Shown: positions 14,157 to 25,070 of the stretch, piece after piece
How positions within the stretch are numbered: the stretch's first letter is position 1
How the letters are laid out: every line of letters begins with the position of its first letter
Assembly (NCBI GenBank): GCA_002104895.1
Contig: MCFG01000077.1
Location: forward strand, 167,501-201,102
Reading direction: 5' to 3'
Length of the DNA: 33,602 nucleotides
Source of the DNA: Anaeromyces robustus
Lineage: Eukaryota; Neocallimastigomycota; Neocallimastigomycetes; Neocallimastigales; Neocallimastigaceae
The notes under the pieces: generated by a model
What the model was told of the DNA's origin: nothing
The model's database searches: none
Seen by the model: only the letters and a program-made list of their open reading frames with translations
Translations under genes and position numbers: made by a program

Positions 14157-14510
14157 TTTAAAGATTATAATCTATTTATTATTAATATATTGAATTTTCG
14201 AAAATGATCAGTACAATAATTCATTCACTAAAAAGTATTAAATAAACAAAAAAAAAAAAAAAAAAGAAAAAAGACTATATGATATTCTTTATGTTTATGA
14301 AAATAAAAAAAATTACATTATATATTGATCATAATACAATAACTTAGAGGTTTAAATGAATCTATATAAAAACAATTTTTTATTTCTTTTTTTATAATTA
14401 AAAATAATTAAAATTATTATTATATATAATGATTATAATTATAAATAACTGAAATTTAAATATGTTAACATTTATTACATTATGAAAGAAGAAATAATTT
14501 GAAAAGGAAT

Positions 14511-14511
14511 T

Positions 14512-14550
<39 letters not shown>

Positions 14551-14569
14551 TTAATTAATTAATTAATTT

Positions 14570-14602
<33 letters not shown>

Positions 14603-14603
14603 T
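14511..14603. repeat. TTTA tetranucleotide microsatellite
   Basis: Two blocks of TTTA units split by an AATT-rich interruption around 14553-14570. Confidence 0.9.
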
Positions 14604-15789
14604 TAATATAAAATAATCCACTTTAAAATAATAAAGTAAATATTAAAGTATTTATTTATTTATTATTAAATTACTTATATATATATATATATTTATTTAT
14701 TTTAATTTATTTATTTACCTTTAATATATATATTTATTTACTTTTAATTTATTTATTTATTTACTTTTAATATATTTATTTATTTATTTTAATATATTTA
14801 TTTAATTAGAAAAACTTTTTTTAATATATTAATTTATAATCTGATTTTATCATGATTATATTGATTTTCTTTTGGAATATTTTTTTTTTTTATAAAGAAA
14901 TTATTGATAAAAAAATTAAGGTTAAATAAATAAACAATTTCTAAATACATGACTTGTTAATATATTTCAAACTTATTAATATATTTCAGTATATTAGGTC
15001 AATATATTATATTATATTATATTGATAATAATAAAGTACTATTGCATATGTATAATAAAATGTAAAAATTATGGAATACAGCAATTTTTTTTTTGTCATA
15101 AGAATTATTATTAAAAAAAAAAAAAATAGTTTAATAATATATTAAATTAAAGTTTTTTATAATATACATTATTTTGTTTATTTTTTTAAAGTTAGCATTA
15201 ATGTCATGGTTAAATAATAATAATAATAATTAATAATTAATAATGAAAAATTAAGCATTTTTTATTATTTATTTATTTATTTATTATTATGTCATATTAT
15301 ATATTTATATAACATAAATTATAAAGTTAAATTTCATGCTATAGAATGTATGCTTCTCTTTTTGTGATTTTGTGATTACAAAAATTTTTTAATTATAGTA
15401 TTATGGATTAACCAATTATATCCTTTCTTTAATTATTTATGGAGTTTACAAATTCATTAAATCTTTAATTTTATAGCCAATGAAATTGTTTCAGATTTTA
15501 GAATTTCGAAATTTAAGAATTTAAGATAATAAATTATTAAGAATAATTGATTATATTAATAATTAATTTTGTAGTCAGAAAAAGAAAAAAGAAAAAAGAA
15601 AAAAAAAAAAAAGTGAAATACAAAAAAAAAATTATTCTTTAAAAACGCCAATAATTAAATGAATAAATAAATAATAAATAAATAAATAAAGCAATATAAA
15701 AAAAATAATAAATAAATTAATTCATTTATTAAAAGTTTTTGTCTTTTTTATGTAATTTTGAATAATTTTATATATTACATGAAATAATA

Positions 15790-15825
<36 letters not shown>

Positions 15826-16095
15826 AAAAGAATATAAAAAAAGGAAAAAAAAAGTATAAAGAAGCAAAAAAAATTAAAAAAAAAATAAAATAAAACAAAA
15901 ATAAAAAAAAATAAAATAAAACAAAAATAAAAAAAAATAAAATAAAATAAAAGAAAAGAAAAATAAAAAATTATAAAAAATAAAATAAAATAAAAATAAA
16001 AAAAATATAAAAAATAAAATAAAAATAAAATAAAATAAAATAAAAAAAGAAATAATAAAAAATAAAAAAAAAATAAAAAATAGAAAGGAAAAAAT

Positions 16096-16311
16096 GTAAG
16101 TAAAAAGTTATAAATATAATTAAAATATTATTTTTTTTTTATATTTTAAAAAGTCTTTTATTATATTGTAATAAAAATAAAATATGTTTATATTGTATAT
16201 TGATATTAAAATTATTTCATTATTTTTTTACTTTATATATAAAATTGTATACTAAAAAGTTAAAATAAAAAATAAAAAATAAAAAATAAAATAAAATAAA
16301 ATAAAAAAAAG
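16096..16311 (+). other. Possible 5' UTR intron of the PAP2 gene
   Basis: A perfect donor GTAAGT begins at 16096 and an AG occurs at 16310-16311, 17 bp before the ATG. The intervening sequence is pure AT. The A-rich text before the donor holds no useful reading frame, so this would be a leader intron. Donor consensus is the only evidence. Confidence 0.3.
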
Positions 16312-16328
16312 TATATTTTTGTTTGACA

Positions 16329-17024
16329 ATGGGTAACTTTAAATCATTTGTAAGTAAATATAAACATGCATGGCTTTTTGTAGTATTCTTTTTTGGAATT
16401 ATGCCATGGTTTGATTTATTAGAAAAATATATTACTGAGGATTCAGATTACACTGTATTACATGTAAAATTAGATGATAAAATACCTTTCCATGAAATTT
16501 TTGCTATACCTTATGTACTTTGGTACTTTTATTTCGTATTTACCGCAGTATATTTATTCTTCGTTTCAGTAAAAGACTTTTACAAATTTGGTGCTTATAT
16601 CATGATTGGTATGGCTATTTGCTTATTTACCTGTACAGTATTCCCAAATGGTCAAGATTTAAGAGTAAAATCTTTCCCAAGACAAAACTTTATGACAGAT
16701 ATTGTTAATAAATTTTATACTACTGATACTCCTACTAATGTTTTTCCAAGTATGCATTGTTTTAATTCCATTGTATTTGCTGTTTCCTTAAATCATTGTG
16801 AAAAAATAGCAAAATCAAAATTTAAATGGTTTATTTTAATTTTCACTGTAACTTTATCAATTCTTATTATGTTATCTACAGTTTTTATAAAACAACATAG
16901 TGTTGTTGATGTATATGCTGCCATAGTATTAGGTATAATACTTTATCCATTAATATATACTGAAGAATCTAAAAAATTAATTAATAAATACAAAAAGGAT
17001 TCACCAAAAGAAAAAGTAAATTAA
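16329..17024 (+). CDS. PAP2-family membrane phosphatase
   Basis: 231 residues from ATG 16329 (MGNFKSFVSKYKHAW); the frame runs two codons further upstream but has no earlier ATG. Hydrophobic helices lie at about 15-29, 58-82, 87-105, 143-157, 165-187 and 193-210. Family motifs: FPRQNF (116-121, Arg of motif 1), PSMH (140-143) and STVFIKQHSVVD (183-194), with catalytic His143, His190 and Asp194. PAP2 enzymes dephosphorylate lipid phosphates such as phosphatidate or isoprenyl pyrophosphates at a membrane. The KQH..xD form of motif 3 with PSMH recalls bacterial (Firmicutes) family members more than Aur1-type sphingolipid enzymes, so transfer from gut bacteria is possible; that is an inference. 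The C terminus is a Lys-rich tail. The gene lies 1.5 kb upstream of the NRPS-like gene on the same strand. Substrate unknown. Confidence 0.82.
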   Translation: MGNFKSFVSKYKHAWLFVVFFFGIMPWFDLLEKYITEDSDYTVLHVKLDDKIPFHEIFAIPYVLWYFYFVFTAVYLFFVSVKDFYKFGAYIMIGMAICLFTCTVFPNGQDLRVKSFPRQNFMTDIVNKFYTTDTPTNVFPSMHCFNSIVFAVSLNHCEKIAKSKFKWFILIFTVTLSILIMLSTVFIKQHSVVDVYAAIVLGIILYPLIYTEESKKLINKYKKDSPKEKVN

Positions 17025-18530
17025 ATTATGCATTTATTTATGAAAAAAAAATTAATATAATTATTAAGAAACTTATTTATTAACTTAGTAAAAAATTTTC
17101 ATAAAAAAAAAAGTAAATAATATTATCATATTTAATCATGTTTATTATTATATTTAATAATAAGCAAGTTAATTATAAATAAAAAATAGAAAATAGAAAA
17201 TAGAAAATAGACCATAAAAAAATAAATAATATCATTATACTTTCATCATGTTTATTATTATATTTAATAATAAGCAAGTTAATTATAAATAAAAAATAGA
17301 AAATAAATAAAAAATAGAAAATAGAATATAGAAAATAGAAGATATAAAAAGAATAAAATAAATAAAATAGTAAATATTAAAAAATAAAATAAATAAAATT
17401 AAATAAAGTAAAAAAAATATTTCTTATTTCTATGTGTTTTAAATAATTTGTAAAAAAAAAAAAAAAAAAAAAAGTAAAAAAAAATATATAAATAAATAAA
17501 TAAATAAACAAAAAAAAATAAAAATAAAAAAAATAAAATCTTTTTATGTAATGAAGTAAAAAAAAATTGTAAATAAGAAAGATTGATAAGAAAGTTTCAA
17601 CAGTAATTCTTATTATTATTTATTTACAATTTTTATCTAAATAGAAAAATATAATAATGTTATAAACTAACATTTTTCATTTTTTAATATGTTTGTAAAT
17701 ATCTATATATTTTTTCACTTTCTTTTTTTTTTTTTTTTTATTTTTATTTTTTTTTTTTTTATTTTCTTTTTGTTTATGTCGTTTATGGAAAACCTATAAA
17801 TTAGAAATTCCATAATTCTATACTTAATAATAATTTACAACTATTATAATTTATGCTTATGTTTTCTATTAATTATTCATATATTATTTATTATATTTAT
17901 TATATTTATTATAGTTAATTTAATTATTATATTATTATATTATTTAATTAATATTAGGAACATTTCTATTTAATTCGTTCTTTTTTTCAATTTTCTTTTT
18001 ACACAAATTTATTATTAAAGATAGCTTGTCTCACCTTAAAAATTGTTTCACCTATAAATAATATGTTTTTTTTTTTTTTTTTTTTTTTTCGTTTTTCTTT
18101 TTTTTCTTTTTTTTCTTTTTTTTTTTTTTTTTGTACCAAAAAGAAAAATAATTTTCTTTTGATTAATTTATAAATCAATGAATGAATAAATCGATAAATA
18201 AGTAAATAATTAATTTAATAATAGAAAATAAATAAATAATAGAAGTACAGTATATACATATAATTTATAAATTTTATAAATAAATAAATAAATTTTATAA
18301 ATAAATAAATAAATTTTATAAATAAATAAATAAATAAAAAAATAAATAAATAAATAAATAAACTACTTTATAATAAATAATTAAACCATTATATAAATAA
18401 TTATATAGAATCATTTTTTAAATAAATAATTAAAATATTATATATTAAATAATTAAATCATTTTATACATAATTTAGAGAATTTTTACAATATAATTATT
18501 AAATTGAAAAAATAAAATTAAAAAAAAAAA
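17025..18530. other. Intergenic region with local duplication and T/C tract
   Basis: No gene seen. It contains a 60-bp direct duplication (17136-17195 and 17246-17305), TAGAAAA repeats, a poly-A run and a nearly pure T/C tract at 18063-18132, about 400 bp before the NRPS-like start codon. Poly(dA:dT) tracts commonly keep promoters free of nucleosomes, so this may be promoter-associated. Confidence 0.5.
17136..17305 (+). repeat. 60-bp direct repeat pair spaced 110 bp
   Basis: Bases 17136-17195 and 17246-17305 are identical, starting TCATGTTTATTATTATATTT and including the non-simple word AATAAGCAAGTTAATT. Downstream of the PAP2 gene. Confidence 0.9.
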
Positions 18531-21500
18531 ATGTTAACAGCCGATACTACCATAAAATATGAAAAAGAATTTATTTCTAATTTCAATGCTTCGGAAAATG
18601 ATAAATTGTACCACGAAGAAATAAGTAAAATTGCTCAATTATATCCTGATAAATGTGCCATAGTATTTAATGAAACAAAATTTACTTATAAAGAATTGGA
18701 TGAAATGACCAATTCTTTAGCTTATTATTTACGTAAACAAAATGTAAATAGAAATGATATCATTCCTATTATTAGTAATCGTTCTCCATATTATATTATT
18801 GGTACTCTTGGTGTTTCCAAAGCAGGAGGTGCTTATTTACCAATAGATCCTAAATTACCAATAGACCGTATTCAATTGTTATTAAATGAATGTCAACCAA
18901 AGTTGGTATTATTTAATAATATCGAAGATATTATCGATAAATTAAATATAAATAAAACCGAATTTATATATTGTAATTTAAAAAACCATAACTATTCTCA
19001 AAATATTGGTAAAATTGATAATATTAATGAATCAAATGATCTTAGTTATGTGTTATTTACATCCGGTTCAACAGGAGAACCAAAAGGAACATTAATTAAT
19101 CATTATAATTTATATAATTTTGTTCGTTCCTACAAAAAAAATTCAAATGAATATTGTATGTATGATGTACTTAATGAAAATAATGTTAAAACTGTTTTAT
19201 CCATTTCTAATTTTTCATTTTGTACTTCAAATGTTGATAATATTGTAAGTTTAATTCATGGATTAAAAGTGGTATTAGCAGATGATATTGTTAGTAATGA
19301 TATTACATTATTATCAAAATATATCACAGATAATAATGTTGATTTCTTTATTATTACACCAACTAGATTAAATTTATTTTTAGAAAATGATCTATTTAGA
19401 AATTCTTTAGATAAAGTAAAAGCTATATGCCTTGCTGGTGAAAAATTATCATTTGAATTATGTAGAAAAATTCGAAAATATTCTAATTGTAATATTTATA
19501 ATACTTATGGTTTAACCGAATGTACAGCTGTTTGTTCCTGTAAAAAAATTATTGTGAATAATGATAATAATAAGGATGATATAATAACTATTGGTAAACC
19601 TCTCTCTTCATGTAAAATTTATATTTTAGATCAAAATATGAAATCCGTTCCAATTGGTGTTGAAGGTGAAATTTATATTGGAGGATATACCGTTGGTGAT
19701 GGATATCTTCATCATGAAGAATGGACCAAAGCAAAATATATTAAAAATCCATTTAATACTAAAAATGATTTAAATGAAAAACATAATCAAATAATTATTA
19801 AAACAGGTGATCTTGGTAAATGGACTAACAATGGTGAAATTGAATATTTAGGTAGAATGGATTCACAAGTTAAAATTCATGGTCAAAGAATTGAATTAGG
19901 AGAAATTGAAAGTAAAATTCATGAAATTGATGGTATTGATCAATGTATCGTTATAGATAAGGTTAAAAAGGAAACTAATGAAAAATATTTAATGTGTTAT
20001 TATACTCTTACAAAAGAAAATAAAAATAAAGTAGAAAGTAATGAAATAAGAGAATATTTAAAGAAAAAATTACCTTTATATATGATTCCTAATTTTTATA
20101 AAGAAATGAATGAAATTCCTTTGACAAATCATGGTAAATTAAATAGAAAAGCATTACCAGAACCAGAATTTAATTTAAAAGATTTAATTAAAGAACCATA
20201 TGTTGCTCCACAATCCGAAGTTGAAAAAACTCTTTGTGTATTATATAGTAAGATTTTTAATATTCCAATAGAAAATATTGGAATCAAAAGTGTTTTCCAT
20301 GAATTAGGTGGCGATAGTTTAATAGCCATTAAAATTTTAACTCAAGTAAATAAAATATTTAATATAAAATTGGGGGTTAAAGATATTTTAGAAAATGCTA
20401 CAATTTATTCATTAGCTAATTGTATAGAACAAAAAATAATCAATAATAATAATAATAATAAAGATAATAATCAAATAAATCAAATGGGATGTGTTCAAAG
20501 ATATAATAAAGATGAATTCCCTATTACATCTCTTTTATCATCTTTTCCATATAAAATAGATAATAAATTAATATTAGCTTTTTCATTTAATATGTTAGTA
20601 TTTTATCAATTAAATAAAGCTACAAATATTGAAAAATTAATTAAAGCAATTAATATTGTTTTAGAAAGACATGAAATATTGAAAACTAGATTTATGATTA
20701 ATCAAGAAAATAAGATTGTAGGTAAAACAATAAAAGATGAAAAATTAGAAATTGAATATTATACCAAAGATAATTTTGAAAAATTTGTTCGTCCATTTAA
20801 CCTTACAAAGGATAAATTATTAATTAGAGTTGGTTTAATTCAAGGTACTGAAGATGAAGATGTTATTTTAATGATGGATATGGATCATAGAATTGGTGAT
20901 GGTATTTCTTATGGTATTTTAATAAAGGAATTATTAATGGCATATAGTGATATTCCTTTACCTGAACTTCCAATACAATATAGTGATTATGCTATTGATT
21001 ATGATAAAAGAGTTCATTCTATTGAACGTTCTGATATTATAAAATTCTATAAAGATGAAATCTTTAATGAACCTTATGCCTCCCAACTTACTCTTCCTAA
21101 AAAGGAAAATTTCGAAATAAAATGTAAAGCTATTGAAAGTTATTTTGTTCGTACGAATGAAGAAACCTATCGTACAATTAATCAAATTACAGAAAAATAT
21201 AAATTATCTAAAACAGCTCTCTTTTTAACCGTATATAGTTTTGTTATTTCCATGTATTCTGATGATGATGAAAATAAAAATATATTTACTACCGTCTTAG
21301 TTTCCAATAGAATGATGCCTGATACTGAAAAATTAATAGGATTATTTTTAAGATGTATTCCATTATTAATAAAAATTAAAAAAGGTGTGACTTTACTTGA
21401 TTTAATAAAAGAATGTATGAATATTATTTTAAAAGCCTATGATTGTGATATACCTTATACTATGATTTCTGAAGCAATAAATCTTCCAGTTTGTAATTCC

Positions 21501-21869
21501 GTAATTCAATTTGATCCATATGATTTAAAAAGAAGTCAAAATCAAAATCAAAATCAAAATCAAAATCTTCCAAAATTAATTAGTCTTCTTGAAATGTTTA
21601 AAAAATATGGAAAAGAAAGTGTGCTCTTCCAATTATTAAATAGTAATAATATATTACACCCAGATTCTAAATGGACTATCGGTGAAGAAAAAGATTATTA
21701 TTCTATTTTATTTAAATATAATAAAAACTTATATAGTGATAGTTTAATAAAAGAAATTGTAAATAGATTTATTTATATTCTTAGTGATGAAAATAATTTC
21801 CTTAAAACTACAGAAGAAGTTACTAATGAAATAATTGCATCAAAAGATTTAAACATAACAAAAAATTAA
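18531..21869 (+). CDS. NRPS-like protein, A-T-C architecture
   Basis: 1112 residues, single exon. Adenylation domain, about 20-545: LFTSGSTGEPKG (175-186), NTYGLTE (324-330), KTGD (424-427), GRMDSQVKIHGQRIELGEIE (441-460) and catalytic Lys536 in NHGKLNR. Carrier (T) domain, about 558-635, with phosphopantetheine Ser596 in ELGGDS. An Asn-rich linker leads to a condensation-type acyltransferase domain, about 660-1090: DHRIGDG (785-791) keeps the second His and the Asp-Gly of HHxxxDG, with PFNL (755-758) and IQYSDYA (815-821). No thioesterase or reductase domain follows. Residue 231, at the position of the Asp that binds the amino group in standard A domains, is Cys (context NFSFCTSN), so the substrate may not be a normal alpha-amino acid. 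A QN repeat lies at 1002-1012. Expected role: activate an acyl unit, load it on the carrier and transfer it to an acceptor. Bacterial ancestry is likely. Confidence 0.9.
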   Translation: MLTADTTIKYEKEFISNFNASENDKLYHEEISKIAQLYPDKCAIVFNETKFTYKELDEMTNSLAYYLRKQNVNRNDIIPIISNRSPYYIIGTLGVSKAGGAYLPIDPKLPIDRIQLLLNECQPKLVLFNNIEDIIDKLNINKTEFIYCNLKNHNYSQNIGKIDNINESNDLSYVLFTSGSTGEPKGTLINHYNLYNFVRSYKKNSNEYCMYDVLNENNVKTVLSISNFSFCTSNVDNIVSLIHGLKVVLADDIVSNDITLLSKYITDNNVDFFIITPTRLNLFLENDLFRNSLDKVKAICLAGEKLSFELCRKIRKYSNCNIYNTYGLTECTAVCSCKKIIVNNDNNKDDIITIGKPLSSCKIYILDQNMKSVPIGVEGEIYIGGYTVGDGYLHHEEWTKAKYIKNPFNTKNDLNEKHNQIIIKTGDLGKWTNNGEIEYLGRMDSQVKIHGQRIELGEIESKIHEIDGIDQCIVIDKVKKETNEKYLMCYYTLTKENKNKVESNEIREYLKKKLPLYMIPNFYKEMNEIPLTNHGKLNRKALPEPEFNLKDLIKEPYVAPQSEVEKTLCVLYSKIFNIPIENIGIKSVFHELGGDSLIAIKILTQVNKIFNIKLGVKDILENATIYSLANCIEQKIINNNNNNKDNNQINQMGCVQRYNKDEFPITSLLSSFPYKIDNKLILAFSFNMLVFYQLNKATNIEKLIKAINIVLERHEILKTRFMINQENKIVGKTIKDEKLEIEYYTKDNFEKFVRPFNLTKDKLLIRVGLIQGTEDEDVILMMDMDHRIGDGISYGILIKELLMAYSDIPLPELPIQYSDYAIDYDKRVHSIERSDIIKFYKDEIFNEPYASQLTLPKKENFEIKCKAIESYFVRTNEETYRTINQITEKYKLSKTALFLTVYSFVISMYSDDDENKNIFTTVLVSNRMMPDTEKLIGLFLRCIPLLIKIKKGVTLLDLIKECMNIILKAYDCDIPYTMISEAINLPVCNSVIQFDPYDLKRSQNQNQNQNQNLPKLISLLEMFKKYGKESVLFQLLNSNNILHPDSKWTIGEEKDYYSILFKYNKNLYSDSLIKEIVNRFIYILSDENNFLKTTEEVTNEIIASKDLNITKN

Positions 21870-22020
21870 AAAATTAGAAAAGAAAAAAAAAGAAAATAAT
21901 AATAAAATAAAAAAAAAAAAGAAAAAGAAAATTTAATTATAAAAATAAAAATTGAAAATAGAATAGAAATATAGAAAATAAAATAATAAAAAAAAAAAAT
22001 AAATATATATATATATAATG

Positions 22021-22114
22021 TTTAATAAAATTTAATAAAATATAATTATAAAAATAAAAAAAAATAATATATTTAATAAAATTTAATAAAATATAATTAT
22101 AAAAATAAAAAAAT
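22021..22114 (+). repeat. Tandem duplication, 51-bp period
   Basis: TTTAATAAAATTTAATAAAA, then TATAATTATAAAAATAAAAA, occurs at 22021 and again at 22072. Just downstream of the NRPS-like gene. Confidence 0.8.
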
Positions 22115-22193
22115 TAATGATGTTTAATAAAATATAATAAAAATGAAAAAATAATAAGTTTGAAAAAATTTAATAGAATATATAAATTTTTTT

Positions 22194-22195
<2 letters not shown>

Positions 22196-22225
<30 letters not shown>

Positions 22226-22238
22226 GTTATTTATTTAG

Positions 22239-22289
<51 letters not shown>

Positions 22290-22291
22290 TT
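22196..22291. repeat. TTTA tetranucleotide microsatellite
   Basis: About 24 TTTA units with two TTTAG interruptions. Confidence 0.95.
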
Positions 22292-22337
22292 ATGTAAATT
22301 TTATTAATGATAAATAATATTATAATTAAAATTATTA

Positions 22338-22338
<1 letters not shown>

Positions 22339-22431
<93 letters not shown>
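22339..22431. repeat. TTA trinucleotide microsatellite
   Basis: About 30 uninterrupted units. Confidence 0.95.
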
Positions 22432-22433
<2 letters not shown>

Positions 22434-22850
22434 ATTATAGTTATAATTGTATAGTTTTATAATAATTATTTTTTTTTATAATAAAAATAACTAAGAATAA
22501 AACTCGTTTTAAAGTTTTTAATAAATATTATAATTAAAAAAAATAAATTAAACATTTTGTAATTTATAATTATTAATTACCCTTTTAAATTTAAAATAAT
22601 ATCAAATAAATAAATAAATAAATAAATAAAATAAATATAATTAGTAGTCAATATTTAATAATTTTTATATTTAAAATTAATTATTTTTTATTATTCAATA
22701 TCCATTCATTTCTTTCTTTCTTTTTTTTTTTTTATTACTATTAATAAAAAATATTGAATGAACTTGCTATAATATTATATAGTTTTAAAGGAAATAAATT
22801 TAATAATTAGAATTAGAAAAAAATAATCATCTAATAATATTATATAGGAA

Positions 22851-22905
22851 AAATGGAAGTAATTATGGTTATGTCAACGTCAATCCTCAAAATAAAGAAA
22901 TTTTT
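22851..22905 (+). pseudogene. Short coding-like relic
   Basis: In one frame this patch reads NGSNYGYVNVNPQNKEI, with balanced codons unlike the surrounding AT repeats; the frame then breaks down in poly-A and stops. It could be an eroded gene fragment or an unjoined small exon. No family recognised. Confidence 0.2.
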
Positions 22906-23700
22906 AAAAAAAAAATTATTCATAAAATATAAATATAAAGAAGACAATAACAACAATAATAATATTTGTAAATTATAATAATAATAATAATATATTAATG
23001 AATAATGAATATCATGATCATCCGCAATTATTCTATAATAAAATAATAAAAGAATTTAATAATGAATAATAACGATTTTTATAATATTATTATAATTATT
23101 AAATAAATTATTAAATAAATAGATAAATAAATAACAGTAATAATAATAATAATAATAATAATAATATATAAGAATTTTAACCAGATATTGTTATCATTAA
23201 TAATATAAATAATAATAATAATAATAATAATAAAGCAAAGCAATTAAATTTATCTTTAAATTTTTATAAATTTTTGTTTCTTTGTTTATTATTTTTATAT
23301 ATTTCTTTTTCTTTTTTTCTTTTTTTTTTTTATTTTTCTTTTTTCTTTTTTATTAATATTATTAATAAAAAAAAATTAATTAAATATTACTTTTATTTCT
23401 TTTATTTATATGTTATTGTGTGTATTATCCATTTTATTATATTATCATTCTTATCGTTACCATATTCATTGATTATGGTATTTGTTTATTTACTTATTTA
23501 CTTATTTAATTACTTATTTTATTTATTATTTACTGTTCTAAATTAAAATTAAAAAAAAAAAAAAAAAAACGAAAAGTAATTTCATCAGTAAAATCATCTT
23601 ATAATTTTAATATCTTCATTATTAGAAATAGTAAATACATTATTTTGGAATTTTCATCACAGAAAATGATGACTTATATATGTATATATATATATATATT

Positions 23701-24486
23701 TTAACAATTAAGAAGTTCAAACATTTTATTAGCATAACGTTCACCAAAAATACGGTAACTTTCACTGCTAAAATGAAGGTTATCACCTTCGTCTTTTAAT
23801 CCTTCAGCAGAGATAACATGAGCAGTTGGAATAACATCCGGAAGCTTCTTAATAATTTCATTATGAGGACTACAAACACCTTCATATTCAGAACGAACAA
23901 CTTCACCAGCAAGAAGTGGAACATTTTCAGCTTTCAAATTTAATTCTTTAAGAAGTGCTTCATAAATAACTTTAATACGTTTTGGCCAATCTTCTTGTCC
24001 ATTATTAGTTTCACCTTGATGAAGAAGAATACCTTTAATAATACCAGATTTTTGAGCTATTTTTGCAATATCAACTAAACGACGGAATGGATTACCACCA
24101 TAATGATTAATTCTATCTTGCATCCAATCTGGAGCAGTATAAGTATATTCTTTGTAATTTTCTTCTTCGAAAAGTTGAATATCACAACCTGCAATAGCAA
24201 CAGGAACAACACCAATAGTAATATTTTCTGGTAATTTTTTGACTAAAGTACGACCGAAATAATCAAGTGGTCCTAATTTACCAAAATTATTAACAATTGG
24301 TGGAATAGCAGGATACCATTGACCTAATTTACGACCTGCACAATCATTATCAGTAGAAATAACTTTAAAACGTTTTTCTTCGATTTTATCTTGAGTATCA
24401 ACAGTACCTTGACCTTCCATATTAGATTGACCAAAAGCTAAATAAATATGGAAGTTTGGGTCTGGTTTAGAGGATGATTCTGCCAT
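23701..24486 (-). CDS. SGNH acetyl esterase, CE6 / sialate-O-acetylesterase type
   Basis: 261 residues from ATG at 24486. SGNH-hydrolase blocks are clear: GQSNMEG (19-25, nucleophile Ser21), HQGETN (156-161) and DNLH (235-238, catalytic Asp and His). The family (CE6, SASA/DUF303) removes acetyl groups from xylan or from sialic acid. Known gut-fungal CE6 enzymes are mostly secreted and often carry dockerins; here MAESSSKPDPNFHIYLAF has no hydrophobic leader, and no dockerin or linker is present. Either the protein is intracellular, acting on imported acetylated oligosaccharides, or a signal-bearing 5' exon has been missed upstream, where I saw none. The codons favour CTT, CGT and GTT, as in the feruloyl esterase, suggesting strong expression. 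On the coding strand the upstream 150 bp is a T/C tract. The gene converges on the NRPS-like gene. Confidence 0.9.
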   Translation of the reverse strand: MAESSSKPDPNFHIYLAFGQSNMEGQGTVDTQDKIEEKRFKVISTDNDCAGRKLGQWYPAIPPIVNNFGKLGPLDYFGRTLVKKLPENITIGVVPVAIAGCDIQLFEEENYKEYTYTAPDWMQDRINHYGGNPFRRLVDIAKIAQKSGIIKGILLHQGETNNGQEDWPKRIKVIYEALLKELNLKAENVPLLAGEVVRSEYEGVCSPHNEIIKKLPDVIPTAHVISAEGLKDEGDNLHFSSESYRIFGERYANKMFELLNC

Positions 24487-24551
24487 AATGAAAAAAAAAA
24501 AAAAAAAAAAGAAAAAAGAAGAAAAAAATTTAAAAAACAGTACCTAAATAC

Positions 24552-24632
24552 AAAAAAAAGAAAAAAAGAAAAAAAGAAAAGAAAAAGAAAAAAAAAAAAA
24601 GAAAAGAAAAAGAAAAAAAGAAAAGAAAAGGA
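24552..24632 (-). promoter_or_regulatory. 81-bp homopurine/homopyrimidine tract upstream of the CE6 gene
   Basis: On the gene's own strand this reads as TTTTC-type pyrimidine repeats from 66 to 146 bp before the start codon. Such tracts can exclude nucleosomes or lie in the leader. A comparable T/C tract precedes the NRPS-like gene. Confidence 0.35.
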
Positions 24633-24951
24633 TATATAAAAATTAAAAAATAAAAAAATTCGTTATTATAATTTTCTATTTTATTTTATTTTATTTTATT
24701 TAATGTTATTTTATTTTATACTCTACTTTTTTTTTTTTTTTTGTAATTATTTTATTTGCCTTTTTTATTATCTTAGTAATTTATGTTTAATTAAAATTAT
24801 AATATTAATTTAATATTATAATTATTTTTTTATTAATTAAATGAATAATAATGAGAAAAAAAAAGTTTTTTTAAAAAGGTTAAAAATTTTTATTTATATA
24901 TATTAAAAATTAAATAAATAATAAATTAATAATTTCTACATTTATTTATTT

Positions 24952-25070
<119 letters not shown>

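Larger units (their letters stand above)
12959..16328. other. 3.4-kb AT-rich intergenic region, no gene
   Basis: Contains the foldback element at 13608-13840, long AAAT/TTTA microsatellites (14071-14156, 14511-14603), a poly-A run near 15792-15822 and an A-rich block 15840-16090 with an AAAATAAAACAAAAAT-type tandem. No coding region or RNA gene could be supported. The last 250 bases hold the PAP2 promoter and leader. Confidence 0.6.
21870..23700. other. Convergent intergenic region, no clear gene
   Basis: Holds a 51-bp-period tandem (22021-22114), TTTA and TTA microsatellites, a 9-bp inverted repeat ATTCAATAT/ATATTGAAT (22693 and 22751) and a short coding-like patch at 22851-22905. An open frame at 23274-23546 is almost only Phe, Leu, Ile and Tyr, and I take it as chance. 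Confidence 0.55.

Noticed and set aside
23274-23546. Open frame of 90 residues
   Set aside because: Composed almost only of Phe, Leu, Ile and Tyr from T-rich DNA; no domain, no clear start context, no coding texture.
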